Assembly (NCBI GenBank): GCA_038503075.1
Contig: JBCAML010000006.1
Coordinates: 806,001-870,000, forward strand
DNA: 64,000 bases
Direction of reading: 5' to 3'
Source: Gyromitra esculenta
Taxonomy: Eukaryota; Ascomycota; Pezizomycetes; Pezizales; Discinaceae
A program made the translations under genes and the position numbers. This document shows, in pieces, positions 12,183-23,175 of this stretch; within the stretch, counting starts at the first letter, position 1, and every line of letters starts with the position of its first letter. The notes under the pieces are model-generated. The model searched no databases. It had not been told where the DNA came from and was given only the letters and a program-made list of their open reading frames with translations.

Positions 12183-13278
12183 CCACTTGAAAGCTAGCGG
12201 GAAACCCTCGGGGCTTGAAAATCGACTTTCGCCTACCCTATCTGATTCTGATGACCCTCGAAACCAATGACGACAAGCAGGAAAGAGTGTAATTGAGGAT
12301 TTGCGAGCAAAGTATCGTGGATGAGGTTACATGATCCTGTTTTGTAACTCTGCCATTTTCCTTCCCTACGGTCCTTATATCATCTCTTTCGTCGTGCCGT
12401 CGGCAAGCCCCATGTTTCAATCGCTAGTTTTTTTTTTTACCTTGCCCCCATTCGATTGTCCGTGTATATGAGACAGAGGCCAGAATTCTACGAATATCTA
12501 TCCTAATATGAAACTACAAAATAGATAAGATAGAGATGGTGCTCGATGTTTGTTGACCTGAACTGTTTTTTGGCAGATCCGAGTAGAAAGTTATATCACA
12601 AATTTTTATATGGGATAATTTTTCCCTAAAATCCACACCCAAGGACGTGAGTTACAAAATAAAACATCGGTACCAAGAAATTACTCAGCCGATTTTTTCA
12701 ATAAACATAAATAATAACCTAGAAGTAGATATTATTTTCTATGCCTCTTAGTTCGACAGCCGTCTACATGTACTTAAGCTAACTAATATCATAAAAACTC
12801 GGTCATATGTTCATAAGAAGCTGGTCTAGTCTAAGACAGAAAGACATATATGTTGGTCTGAATGGTTAGATCTATAGGGTTCAAGGTTCGAGTCGAAAAT
12901 ACTGTTTATTTGCTGACTGCAATTGAGCCTCAAGCAGTTGCACAGTTCAGGCTAGTCGCAATTCGTTATGATCAGATTTTGAGCTTTGGCCGGGCAGCTC
13001 TGCAACCGAGACCGGAACTCCCAAACCATCTCTTGTATATCCCAAAGCGTGAGCAAGGAGGACTCGGGCCCAAATAAGCGAGCGGTTTGGTAAAATAATT
13101 ACACTTATCTCCTCTTCTGTACTTTAGGGTGTTGATGAGCTCCAGTTTAAGAACCAAAGGGAAAAATCGGTCACTGGCTTTCTGTTTTAGTTACGTGTAG
13201 CCGTGTTCATTTCCGGAATCAAAATAAATTTCCTAGCTGCCTGTTTAGCAAAGACTCTGAAAAATCCCTAGTATGCTA
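12183..13278. other. Intergenic, no gene; weak pol III-like boxes
   Basis: 3' flank of GLC8, AT-rich. Around 12853-12896 a TGGTCTGAATGG string and a GGTTCGAGTC string resemble A and B boxes of tRNA-type promoters, about 30 bases apart. No cloverleaf with an anticodon arm can be drawn, so at best it is a decayed tRNA-derived SINE. The open frame over it has no known motif. Confidence 0.35.
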
Positions 13279-13570
13279 CAGTCACTCACGGGGTGACGGC
13301 GAATCCTGTCTGATGGCGAACAAGGGTTGCTCGGGCCAAGCACTAAACCAGCAATGGTAATTCCCCAAGAAAACACGAAAAGCACCCAACAGCGAATTCA
13401 AGAATAAAATAGTCCTGAAATAGCACCTATGATCAATAGATTGAAGAGACTAATTAGGAATCTAAAATTTCTAATGTTTTGTGAAAAAGTTGTGAATCCT
13501 ATGGTTTGGAGATGTAACCGGACCCCTGTTCGCCATCAGACAGGATTCGCCGTCACCCCGTGAGTGACTG
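13279..13570. mobile_element. MITE with perfect 44-bp terminal inverted repeats
   Basis: Termini 13279-13322 and 13527-13570 are exact reverse complements (44 of 44), beginning CAGTCACTCACGGGGTGACG. The element is flanked by TA on both sides (13277-13278 and 13571-13572), the duplication made by Tc1/mariner-type transposases. The 200-base middle is non-coding. Perfect termini suggest a recent arrival. Confidence 0.88.
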
Positions 13571-13766
13571 TAGCTACTGTATGCATAGGAGAAAGCTTAT
13601 TTTCTCCCTAGAACTCCTAAAATATATAAATAGCTTTATGTGAAAAACCTCATATACTCGTGGCTAAGAAGAATATAATTGGCCAGTCTTAGGGAGCCTT
13701 ACACGCTCGAACCATCAGGTATAGGAAGCTCTTGAAAACATGCATACATGTAGCATAGAGTTGGTA

Positions 13767-13999
13767 CAGTTGCGTCCACAAGTCCCTACGGTTTTTGAAG
13801 TACTACAACACAACAAATGATGTCAGACTACTCCCTCTGAAAAAGTAAACACGATAGAGGGGATAACCCCATCATACTATTGAGCTTTTATTGCTGCACA
13901 AGAAGAGGAGATTGTAATAGCTTGTTTTTAGTTGAATTCGATGTTGTTTCATCGCGTTGTAGTACCCCAAAAACCGCAGGGTCTTGTTGGACACAACTG
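13767..13999. mobile_element. Tc1/mariner-type MITE (CAGTTGCGTCC family)
   Basis: Imperfect ~48-bp inverted ends: the left begins CAGTTGCGTCCACAAGTCCC, the right as reverse complement CAGTTGTGTCCAACAAGACC. Both sides are flanked by TA. The interior is non-coding. The same end sequence recurs at about 17523-17766, so this is a dispersed family. Confidence 0.82.
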
Positions 14000-14868
14000 T
14001 ACATCTACACGTAATCATCTATTGATATTCTAGTGCAACATTCGGGTGGGCGGCGCTGGGTAATGTTTTTAGCTACTGCGTATATATGTGTGGTAGAGTT
14101 ATGTTTAGGTGTCCCTTTGGATGGGTATAACTTCATTTTCATCAACCCTTCCTACCTCACGAACAAAGACTTTATTTTATAGTTCACAATTGAGGGAAAT
14201 TTCTTAATTTAGACACTCTGAAAATCCACTCTGGGGAGTCACGGTACTGAGTGATGTCCAGATATCATTGAATTTATAATTAGTGGCGGTTGGAGGAAGC
14301 AGTAATCATTCCTGCCTGTAAAAGAAATCAAATCGCCTAGGGATTAAAGCCGAGAAAAGGACAAAAAAAACAATGGCAGATCTAGTAGCGGCTCCAAGTT
14401 TAAACATGGTTATAGCCATGGCTGAGCGGGTTATCTCGGCTTGTGCACGATCAGCAGTGATGGTTTTTGCAAATCATGGAAAAAAAATTCACCTCAGTGA
14501 AAATTTGTAGCCCTGTTCACGAAACGCAGTCTACCATCTCAAACACGGTACCCACGCGATTATACGGGCTTTCGGTGATCATTCTCAGAACATACAACCT
14601 AATGCCAATGCCTAGCAGAACGCTGGGTGAATGACGTGGTTGACACTGAGCAGCTCATCGGAGTGGTAAGAGCTGGACAGCGTTAAGCCAAAGTTCTGTG
14701 AAGAGAAGAGGAAATCCCCAGAAATCCTTTACTTATACACGCGCCAAGCAAAATGGCATCACGTAAGCGATATCCCATGACCTCGGTTATGGAACAACCC
14801 TTAAGATATCGGGACCAAACTACGACTCCTCTCGATTGACTGCAATATAATCTTTTTCATTTGCCAAT
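14000..14868. promoter_or_regulatory. SDH3 upstream region
   Basis: Non-coding stretch between the MITE and the SDH3 start. I see no further repeat, RNA gene or open frame; the proximal part must act as the SDH3 promoter. Confidence 0.4.
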
Positions 14869-15569
14869 ATGTTTTCCGACACCGCTTTCAGAGTTGCTTC
14901 TAGGCGTATGTACCATTCATAAAATAGAGTTGGTTCCTTGCTTTGGAGCTGACGTCTATTTTCTCCACATATAATAGTGTCTTCAAGACAAACCAGTTCG
15001 TTTCTCATCAAATCCACCTTTAAAAGGGCGTCGGCATTGAACCTTTCCGGTATCCAGACTAGGTATAAAGATTCAATCTTATGTGTTCGGTGGTTGTTTA
15101 TTTCACTAATGAAATATCTAGGTCAGCCGCTACGAATGCCTCTGAAAATGTTACCCAAGATCAAGCATATTCGATTCTCGTGGCCCAACGCAGATTGCGT
15201 CCGGTCTCACCTCATCTCAGTATTTACCAGCCTCAGCTAACCTGGTATACATCTGGCGCGAACCGAATCGCTGGTACCGCTCTCTCTGGTGGAGTGTACA
15301 TTTTCGCCCTCGCCTACCTAGCTTCTCCTGCACTTGGGCTACATCTTGAATCAGCGACCATTGCTGCCGCATTTGGTGCTCTACCTGTTGCTGCGAAGAT
15401 TGGGATCAAGGGGATTATTGCATTGCCATTTACATATCATTCGTGGAGCGGAATTAGGCATTTGATTTGGGATACTGGGAAGTCATTAGACATCAAAGGG
15501 GTTTATAGGTCTGGGTACGCGGTACTAGGATTGACAGCACTTAGCACGGTTTATTTGGCCTTCCTGTAA
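14869..15569 (+). CDS. SDH3: Succinate dehydrogenase cytochrome b560 subunit (SdhC/Sdh3)
   Basis: Membrane anchor of mitochondrial complex II that helps bind heme b and ubiquinone (family knowledge). Exons 14869-14905, 14978-15062 and 15122-15569 give 189 residues. The spliced N-terminus is Arg/Ser-rich without acidic clusters after residue 4, as expected of a mitochondrial presequence; only splicing gives an ATG in frame. The mature part starts near QRRLRPVSPHLSIYQPQLTW, the conserved quinone-site segment, and includes HSWSGIRHLIWDTG, matching the SDHC signature H-x3-[GA]-x-R-[HF]-x2-W-D, whose first His ligates heme. Three hydrophobic segments follow. Exon 1 is only 37 bases and inferred from the reading frame and presequence character. 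Confidence 0.93.
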
Positions 15570-15736
15570 AGCTGAATCCTGGAATCTATCATTTGACTTT
15601 GAGTGATTGCGGGGAAAAGGTTGCAGTTCTGGAGTTTTTTTTACCGGTGCACAATGATATCAGGATGCAACTTGTACTTATCTAGACTCCATCGCCAGTT
15701 TATGAAACATTTTCGCTTTTAGAAATGTAAGATGAT
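15570..15736. other. SDH3 3' flank
   Basis: Short non-coding stretch between SDH3 and a transposase relic; nothing further seen. Confidence 0.4.
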
Positions 15737-16100
15737 ATGGTAAGAGAGGCAGCAGGAGACCCAGTATATCTTATTATCGACAATGCAAAAAACCATAGTC
15801 CCTTCAAAAGGTGGCTTGAAGAGAAGGGTGTGATTTTAAAAGAGATACCCACTTATTCGCCAGATCCCAAGTCCGTTGAGCATGCTTATTCTTTAATTAA
15901 AGCTCTATCCCAAATTGTATTTATTAGGTAGGTATACATGTATCAAAGATGGGGCTAGAGAGAAGTTAGAGGAGGCTATTACGCATTGTTGGGAGTTGCT
16001 AGATTCTAAGGGGTTTGATACCTTGGCAGAATCTATGGTGGAGAGGGCGGAGAGGGCGGAAGCAATAATTGAAGCAGATGGATGGTATACAAGGTATTAA
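15737..16100 (+). pseudogene. Tc1/mariner transposase relic, C-terminal half
   Basis: Encodes YLIIDNAKNHSPFKRWLEEK, then PTYSPDPKSVEHAYSLIK, the second Asp and last acidic residue (Glu in VEHA) of a DDE transposase catalytic domain. A short insertion and frame change near 15,905-15,930 interrupts it; the next frame continues RYTCIKDGAREKLEEAITH and ends ADGWYTRY. No N-terminal half lies upstream on this strand. It is dead, and lies opposite in direction to the relic at 16,620-17,400. Confidence 0.8.
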
Positions 16101-16619
16101 TTTATACTAAATACATGTATATCTCTTATTTTTTATCTTAAATATATACCTTGATTTGTGGCTGTGGTAGCGGGCTCGGCGTTTGGGGAGCGCGCGCCGA
16201 GACGTGGCTGCAACGAACGATTCCGTGTTTTTTTGACAACGTGCAATACTAAGTTAGAAGAAGGATAAACCTTTCATGGGTACATGTATTTGTCCTACGG
16301 TATGGTTACCTATCAGTGATACCTTTATGCCACTACACACATAGGCACGGGCGTAGTAACGACAGAAAAATACATATCCATAAACCACAAGCTGAAAAAT
16401 AAAGTCTGGCTCTTCTAGGCTTATAGATAGCAACGAGTACAACCCACCAAACCAGCCCACTTAAACCAATAAATAGGTGATTTTTATCCCCAGGATGAAG
16501 GTTAAGGAAAGCAAAGGTAAGGAAGCTTCTCCACTTTTTTGCTTATTCCATTTCTTACTTTTCGCTGTCAATTTTGGCTTTAGGGTTGGAGCTTGCTGCT
16601 ATGTACTTAGTAGGTTCAT

Positions 16620-17400
16620 TAAAGAACCAGACTCTATTCTTTAGCTGGTACATAGTTCAAACACAAAATTCTGATAATGTAGTCAGGTCTATTCTCTCGA
16701 ATCTTGTTAGCTAGCATGACCTCAAGCTTCAACCCATCACTCTTCACATTAGACTTCTTGGGGTGACCCCCTCGGGCAGATTCAGGGTCACCATGTACAG
16801 GTAGAAAAATAACTAAATTTTTAACCCATAAATCCATCCAGTCATAAGTCTGCTAACCTTCCGTTCAAAGGCCCTGATCCTTAACTCCATACTCTCTCTG
16901 GTTCATTTTTCGTGAGGGTAGCGAAAAATCCACTATGGGTGTGTGCCTCCCCCCTTCTCTACAGTCACTTCATCACCCCACATACATTGTTTCTTCCACA
17001 TTTCCTGGAACAATGTTGATGACTAAATGCCCAGTCTAATCGTTTCTTGGCGTTTGATTCTTCTAATCGTGTGCGATGCATTGCTCACAATTTTCGCAAA
17101 TGTTTTTGTGCAGTCGTTGTCTTACTGTTGAGGTAGAAACATCCGGCACTACCATCACACAGATTCTCTCATAACTTTGGTGACGATTATCAAGAACTGC
17201 ATGCAGAATTTGTTTATCTTGTGTCTTGGTAGTCTTCTAAGGACCTCCCCTACCACCTAACCTATCAAAACTTTCTTTGTCTTTTTTGCAGGTGTCGTAG
17301 ACTGTTGATATTGGAACCCCAAGGTTCTCCGATATCTCAAGAAATGGCATTTGCATTATTTGCATACCCACAATTTTGCCTCTCTGGGACGGGTTAAGTG
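16620..17400 (-). pseudogene. Tc1/mariner transposase relic, N-terminal half
   Basis: Read on the minus strand from 17,400 the sequence gives QRGKIVGMQIMQMPFLEISE and then LGVPISTVYDT, a Tc1-type helix-turn-helix, followed by HAVLDNRHQSYERI and VSTSTVRQRLH, the second DNA-binding half. Further left come many stops and frame changes, with recognisable RYPHEK-like and ERVWS strings around the first catalytic acidic residue, and a last open piece (DLWVKNLVIF...) at 16,634-16,837. It covers the part of the protein missing from the plus-strand relic at 15,737-16,100, so one copy may have been split by an inversion, or these are two copies. Confidence 0.72.
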
Positions 17401-17522
17401 CTTTCCCGCAATTGGTTTATGTCTATCACTTCATCTTGGGCGCTGGGTCGGAATTTGTGGATAACGCGAGGTCTGGGGGGGCTCGTGGGTTGGCGTGGTG
17501 TTTTGGTTGCGACCGCAATTCC

Positions 17523-17766
17523 AGGTTTTGTCCAACAAGACCCTGCGGTTTTTGAAGTACCACGACACAGCGGGCTTGGGATTAATGGGCAGAAATCGGC
17601 CAGAATATTTGGTATTCAATGGAAAGAATGTATGTAAAACGGTTGGCTACTATGCGATTTGTTTAAGTAGTAATAAGAGTAGGGTGAAATTCTACTTTAT
17701 TTTTAAAGAAGGTTTGTCATCACCTGGTTGTATTGCGGTACCGCAGGGACTTGTTGGACGCAACTA
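17523..17766. mobile_element. Tc1/mariner-type MITE, second copy
   Basis: Ends resemble those of the element at 13,767: the left contains GTCCAACAAGACCCTGCGGT, the right as reverse complement contains GTTGCGTCCAACAAGTCCCT. The outermost bases are decayed, so the borders are approximate. It sits directly upstream of the transposase relic and about 330 bases before the septin start, so it may lie in the septin promoter. Confidence 0.7.
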
Positions 17767-18098
17767 TTCAATACAACGTTGTTGCTGTCGCTCAGTGGAA
17801 GCGAGCAACAAGCCCGTGCTGAGCTCTTGGCATAGCTCAATTCAGGGGCCAGGCTGCATGGGCTGCTCTCCTTTTTCAGATAACCTTTTCCTTCTCCTCA
17901 ACCTCTCCTGCTCTGCTCTGCTATACTTCAACTCTGCTACATCAATCCCAGCATTTCTTTCTCAGCCCCTACTTGTCCCTCTATCCTCCCTTCCCTCCCA
18001 TCCATCTCTCACTCACGCTTGTCCCCGGCCCTACACCGTCAGACTTGCGTTGAACCTGCCCTGTTATAAGCCAACAGAAAAAATAAAGAATCGTAGCC

Positions 18099-19629
18099 AT
18101 GCCTTCCGGTCACGTCGATAACGCGATTGGTATCGCTAATTTGCCAAACCAGAGGCATAAAATTGTGGCCAAGAGGTAATGAAAGCTCCATAAACTACCC
18201 CCATATTCCCGGAGATCTCACCATGAGATCACAAGTTAACGCCTTTCGCCAATCTCGCAGAGGCGCCGCTTTCACCATCATGGTTGTTGGTGAGAGTGGT
18301 TTAGGGAAGACCACGTTCGTAAACACACTCTTTAGTACAACCATCAAGAATTATTCCGAGCATCGCCTTCGTCACAAAAAACAGATGGATAAGACCGTAT
18401 GTGTATACATGGAGCTCCAATTCATACTCCAATTACTGACTCTTTTCCAGGTCGAGATTGCCATTACTAAAGCCGAGCTCGAAGAGAAATTCTTCAAAGG
18501 TATATCCTGAATTCCGCCCATATTTTTGATTCGTCTTTTGATTGGATGATAAATTTAATATCTATACAGTTCGCCTTACTGTCATTGACACTCCCGGTTT
18601 CGGAGACTACGTCAATAACCGAGACTCGTGGATGCCAATCATTGAATTCTTAGATGACCAACATGAGTCTTACATGCTTCAGGAGCAGCAACCTCGCCGT
18701 ACAGACAAGATTGATCTTCGTGTTCATGCCTGCTTGTACTTCATTAGACCTACTGGTCACACTTTGAAACCTCTTGACATTGAAGTCATGAAGCGTCTTT
18801 CCTCACGTGTGAACTTGATTCCTGTTGTTGCCAAGGCGGATACCCTTTCTCCAGCGGACTTGACCCTTTTCAAGCAGAGGGTAAGCTTTAGCTCCGATCT
18901 CCAAAAATAATTGGCTACTCACATAATCACAGATTCGGGCGGTTATCGAGGCTCAGGGCATCAAAATCTATCAGCCCCCTATTGAGGAAGATGATGAAGC
19001 TGCTGCCCAACATGCTCGTAGTTTGATGGTAAAGAACCCCTTCTGTCTCAGGCCAATGAGGCGAAATTGATTTTTTTTTTTTTAGGCTGCCATGCCATTT
19101 GCTGTTATTGGTAGTGAGAAGGATGTAAAGACTGCGGATGGTCGCGTAGTCAAGGGACGTCAATACTCTTGGGGAGTGGCCGAGGTGGAAAACGAAGAAC
19201 ACTGCGATTTTAAGAAGCTGCGCAGCATCCTAATTCGCACACATATGCTCGACCTAATCCATACAACTGAGGAACAACACTACGAGGCCTACCGTGCACA
19301 GCAGATGGAGACCCGCAAGATGGGAGAGGCTCGCCCTAGGAAGCTTGACAATCCCAAGTTCAAGGAAGAGGAAGAAAATTTGAGGAAGAGGTTTACGGAA
19401 CAGGTCAAGAAAGAGGAGGCTAGGTTCAGGCAATGGGAACAGAAGTTAATCTCAGAACGCGATCGCTTAAATAAAGATCTTGAGAGCACCCACGCTGCGT
19501 ACGTTTTACATCTTGGTTTTTCGTTACTTTAATTTATGCTAATTGATATCGGAAAACAGGATCAAGCAATTAGAGATGGAGCTAGAAAATATGCAGGGGA
19601 ATGTAGTCCGGAGCCACGGTAGACGCTAA
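18099..19629 (+). CDS. CDC12: Septin, Cdc12/AspC class
   Basis: GTP-binding filament subunit that organises septation sites and hyphal tips. Seven exons: 18099-18175, 18261-18396, 18451-18499, 18570-18880, 18933-19028, 19086-19498 and 19560-19629, giving 383 residues. Visible motifs are the P-loop GESGLGKT (residues 36-43), DTPGFGD (G3), AKAD (G4) and the septin-unique region near [20 protein letters not shown]. The C-terminal ~60 residues ([20 protein letters not shown] onward) form a coiled coil. The opening [13 protein letters not shown] and the [12 protein letters not shown] segment place it with yeast Cdc12 and Aspergillus AspC rather than Cdc3, Cdc10 or Cdc11. All introns are GT-AG; the poly-T stretch at 19073-19083 is an acceptor tract. 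Confidence 0.95.
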
Positions 19630-20258
19630 CATATTTCTTTGGGTCATGCAAACGCGGAGATGATGAGCATAAGCGTTGTGGCAAGTAAGAGGATATGCGG
19701 TTGATGAATCCGGTAATTTGACGGGGAGGGTACAGCCGTTTTTACTATTATAAGCGGCTTCACATACAGGGTCGTTTCTATTGAACAACCCACATTCTAA
19801 AACAATCTCCTTAACTTCTACGACACAGTTCTAGCGGTGGTGTTTTCTTTGTTTTCCTTCTAGCTTATTCTTTTTTCTTCCATTTAACTACCCTACTTAT
19901 TTGTAGTTTCTATCCTGTTTCTTTTGCGTTTTGGTGCCGAAGAGAGGCATCTCCTTCTAAAATGCAGGATTTTCTATCTTGGCATCCCAAATAATTCTTG
20001 CTGATCCTTTAAGACTGAACCCCACGTTCTGCCACACCCATCGGACAATTATTCGTACATACTCGTGACGCAGAAAAAAAAAAAAAGCAAGGCAATATCT
20101 AGAAGGGGAAGAGAAACAATGAGTGAACCACGATGCAAACAAGCCACAGGGTTCATGAATGTTCAAGAGGCATTACTAGCCCCTAGCTACAAGAGACGAT
20201 ATATATGGATAGATGGATTGTGTGCGAGCAGGAATGTTATTACGTGACAAGAAGATAT
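19630..20258. other. Convergent 3' region (septin / p24)
   Basis: 3' flanks of two converging genes. AT- and T-rich, with a poly-A run at 20073-20084. No gene or repeat is seen; it should hold both polyadenylation sites. Confidence 0.5.
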
Positions 20259-21153
20259 TTAGGTAAGCTTTTGCTTGATGAAAAAAGCCCGAAGATGTGA
20301 TAATTGCCACGCACAGGTGGCCCCTAATAGAAGCAACTGAATCAAGGTCCATCTAACAACCCGGGCATTCGTAGACTCTGACTGATCTCTGAACTCAGCT
20401 TCACGTTCCTGCATCTCACCATTAGATACTCTTCCAAAATCATGGGGCTAACTTGTAGAACCAAATTTTGAGCTCACCCTTTGGAAAACTTGCTCCCTCC
20501 TGATGTCCTGCAACCTTGCATTCAGGTCCTTCACTCGCTGCACAATATCGGCTAGCTTATCTTTGTCCTTGCTTTCAATCTCACTCGTCTCACCAATGGC
20601 TAGGTCGAGGTGAAGCTTCACACCCTCCGGGTTGTTCGAGAACCAACCACCGTTAGAGCCAGCGTGCGATGCCCAGAAGCAGAGACGATGCTCGCCGGAG
20701 TCACCGGCGGTGAAGGTAAACCGGCCAGAGGAAGATCCTTTTTGGTTCACAACTCGATGATCATTGTCGAAGATTTCCTGGGGGATATTAGAATAGTAAG
20801 GGTACAAAATGAACAGAGTCAAATACATCAACGGTGATCTGGATGGCAAGCTGTGGGTTATCGTTGAAAGTGTGCGTGTTCGAATTGTACTCCTCTGCCC
20901 TAAATTGACCTGGACGTTGTGGAAATTGTGTCATCAGTTTTTTTGTTCTGTTCAGTAGCCTCTTCCAGGTTTATTTCATTGCCTCTCTCCATATATTGTA
21001 AGACCTACCAACAACCAATGTATCTTTAGGCAGCTCCTCGAAAAAACACTTTGGCGTGACACCATCAATATAAAAATAAAGCCCGAAACTCGGGATAACC
21101 TGTGATGCCGCAAGTAACAGTGACAACGGAGAAACTAATAATGAGGGGCGCAT
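20259..21153 (-). CDS. p24/emp24 family cargo receptor (alpha-type, Erp1-like)
   Basis: Type I membrane protein of COPII/COPI vesicles. Exons 21153-21009, 20909-20827, 20777-20478 and 20408-20259 give 225 residues. Residues 1-24 form a signal peptide ending near IPSFG. A GOLD domain follows, starting [20 protein letters not shown], with its two disulfide cysteines (CFFEE and GEHRLCF). A coiled coil follows ([20 protein letters not shown]), then one membrane segment ([15 protein letters not shown]) and a short cytosolic tail ending FFIKQKLT with paired aromatic and lysine residues for coat binding. The [13 protein letters not shown] insertion and tail resemble yeast Erp1 more than Emp24 or Erv25; subfamily assignment is less sure than family. 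Confidence 0.92.
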
Positions 21154-21931
21154 TTTAAAGAGTGTTGTAGAATCTTGAACTCGGGGAACGATGAAATAGG
21201 GGTCATGTATAGGACTTTGAATGTGAGTTTAGGAGGACGACAAGCTGGCCTTCCAAGGCGGTGTGTGGTTACCCGGCCCTGGGTTTCGCGTGCATCCCTT
21301 CGTTCGTTTTCAGGCACAGGAGCAACCGTATGTACTCCTTAAATACGACCTGCACCTGCCCCAAGCTAGGCCTGATATGGTGCAAAATGTGGCCATATCA
21401 TCTGTATCCTACCAGTCAAAAGATCTCTCGAGAAAACCACAGGACTGATATGTGGCTCATGCAAATCTCAAGCATTTGACTGGGCCACCCAGTGCTATAT
21501 TAAGCTTAGTTCGGGATAGGGGTAGGTCATACAGTTTCTGGCAGAATTATTGTAGAATTGTGGCGACTCATGATCTAAAGCTTTTATTGGTCTTCCGGGG
21601 ATCATTGGAAAAATATTGGCAGTGGTATTGGCAGCTCGGGCACTCGCTTACCCTCGCTATTCTAAAGTACTACTCATGTCGCCAGATTTATAATGCCAGA
21701 TGACTAAAGTCTGACTATGGATATTGAGCGCGAAAATGGATCCCAGACACCGGTGAAAACCCCAAAGAAAGCTCGATTCTTCAACAACCACAGGGTATAG
21801 GAAATTATAATAACTAAGATACATTGTCTAAAGTGTACTGAAGTTGCTGCCGCTCTCAAAATACTGCTTTTTATTGTATCTCATACCAAAGACATGATAA
21901 TTCCGACCTTAGTCAGAATTTAGTCATAGTA
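21154..21931. other. p24 upstream region, no gene
   Basis: Promoter side of the p24 gene, then unassigned sequence. Open frames here have no recognisable motifs or intron structure. Confidence 0.45.
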
Positions 21932-22168
21932 CGGGTGTCGGGATAAGTCTGTTACCAGGTGGCAGTGCGAATAAGAGAAAACAACCTTTCCTCTCAGCCC
22001 ACAACTCTCAGCGAGTCCTGATAAGGCTTCTAATAAGGGAAGGATGCTATGCACTAGGTATCATTCAAGTTCTACGTTAATTGGTAAAATCTAGAGATTC
22101 AGGCAAGCTTAGGTCCCTCAAGAGATGGACTGCACTGCCACCTAGTAACAGACTTACCCCAGCACCCG
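21932..22168. mobile_element. MITE (CGGGTGTYGGG family), intact copy
   Basis: The left end CGGGTGTCGGGATAAGTCTG and right end (as reverse complement) CGGGTGCTGGGGTAAGTCTG form ~38-bp inverted termini, flanked by TA (21930-21931 and 22169-22170). The non-coding interior aligns with the element split at 22,619 and 54,089. It is the unsplit reference copy for that element. Confidence 0.8.
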
Positions 22169-22618
22169 TAGTACAAGGCCCAGGCATAAAGTGAGCGAAC
22201 GGGCATGGGTCTGCAAGAAAAGCAGGCGAGAGCGATATTAACTCACTACAAAACATCAGGGATAACCAGTCAAAAGGCTTCTCTCACACCCAATGCTGCC
22301 AAACCAAGAAAGAATTGAAAGAAAACCGTTACTTAGTAAAAGCACATCATAGATGAATTTAGAGAAAAGCAGGGAAAAAAAGGTAGCGATTTTCATCTTA
22401 TTGTTGTGATTATCCTTTAGTTGACTCTATAGTAATCGCTGTGGTTGAGTGACTGAGCCATGAAGGAAAAGCCACTGTGCCACTTATAACTCTGGATCTG
22501 CATGTGTCAACATAAAATTGTGATTGTAGCTGTTCATTATTATCAGCCGTCCTTATGGTGTTCTGTCCTGCATGCAGACCTCTACTGTTCGGTCACTTTA
22601 TGCCTGGGCCTTGTACTA
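22169..22618. repeat. Segment with outer inverted repeats between two MITE copies
   Basis: The ~40 bases after the first MITE (GTACAAGGCCCAGGCATAAA and onward, 22168-22210) recur in inverse orientation just before the second MITE (22572-22614). The similarity continues past the MITE end, so the two copies sit in a larger inverted arrangement or flank a separate ~450-bp element. No coding content seen. Confidence 0.6.
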
Positions 22619-23175
22619 CGGGTGTGGGGGTAAATTCGATGACAGGTGGCGGTGCAAGTAGAAGCTGTCAACCTTTCTTCCGACTCCACAACTCTTCGAG
22701 AGACTTTCATGGATAGAAGCAATGTGTTGTGATTGATAGTTTGGTTACCGGGCTGTTCTGTTTTGTTGTTGTTCTTTATGTTTCCTTTGGTTTCCATTTA
22801 CAATGAGTCGTACGTTTGTCATCGAAGGGCTGGAATATGGGTATATAAGTGAAGGGCTTTCCCCTCTTATAGTACTTTTCCTTCTTCTTTCTTTAAGCAA
22901 CGTCTTCTATTGTCCACTCTTTGTATCCTACAATACAAACCTCGGTTACACCTCGTAATCCTTCGCTGTCGCCGTCTTTGAGTCATCATAACTGGAAGAA
23001 CTTGTAGAGCCTGTGGAACATCTGTATACCCTCTCGTCGCTAGTTTCTTGTTCAAGTAGCACTGCTTTCATGGATGGTTGTTGTGCTGTTTGGTTAGTCG
23101 TGCGAGTGTTAGGTTGCTTTATTTTGTTGTTGTTTCGATATGCTTCCCTTGGTTTTCTTTACAATGAGTCATATG

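Noticed and set aside
12853..12896. tRNA gene
   Set aside because: No acceptor stem or anticodon arm can be formed around the box-like strings.
14977..15240. SDH3 start at 14977
   Set aside because: The codon there is GTG, and an in-frame stop lies just upstream; a 37-base first exon from 14869 gives an ATG and a proper presequence.
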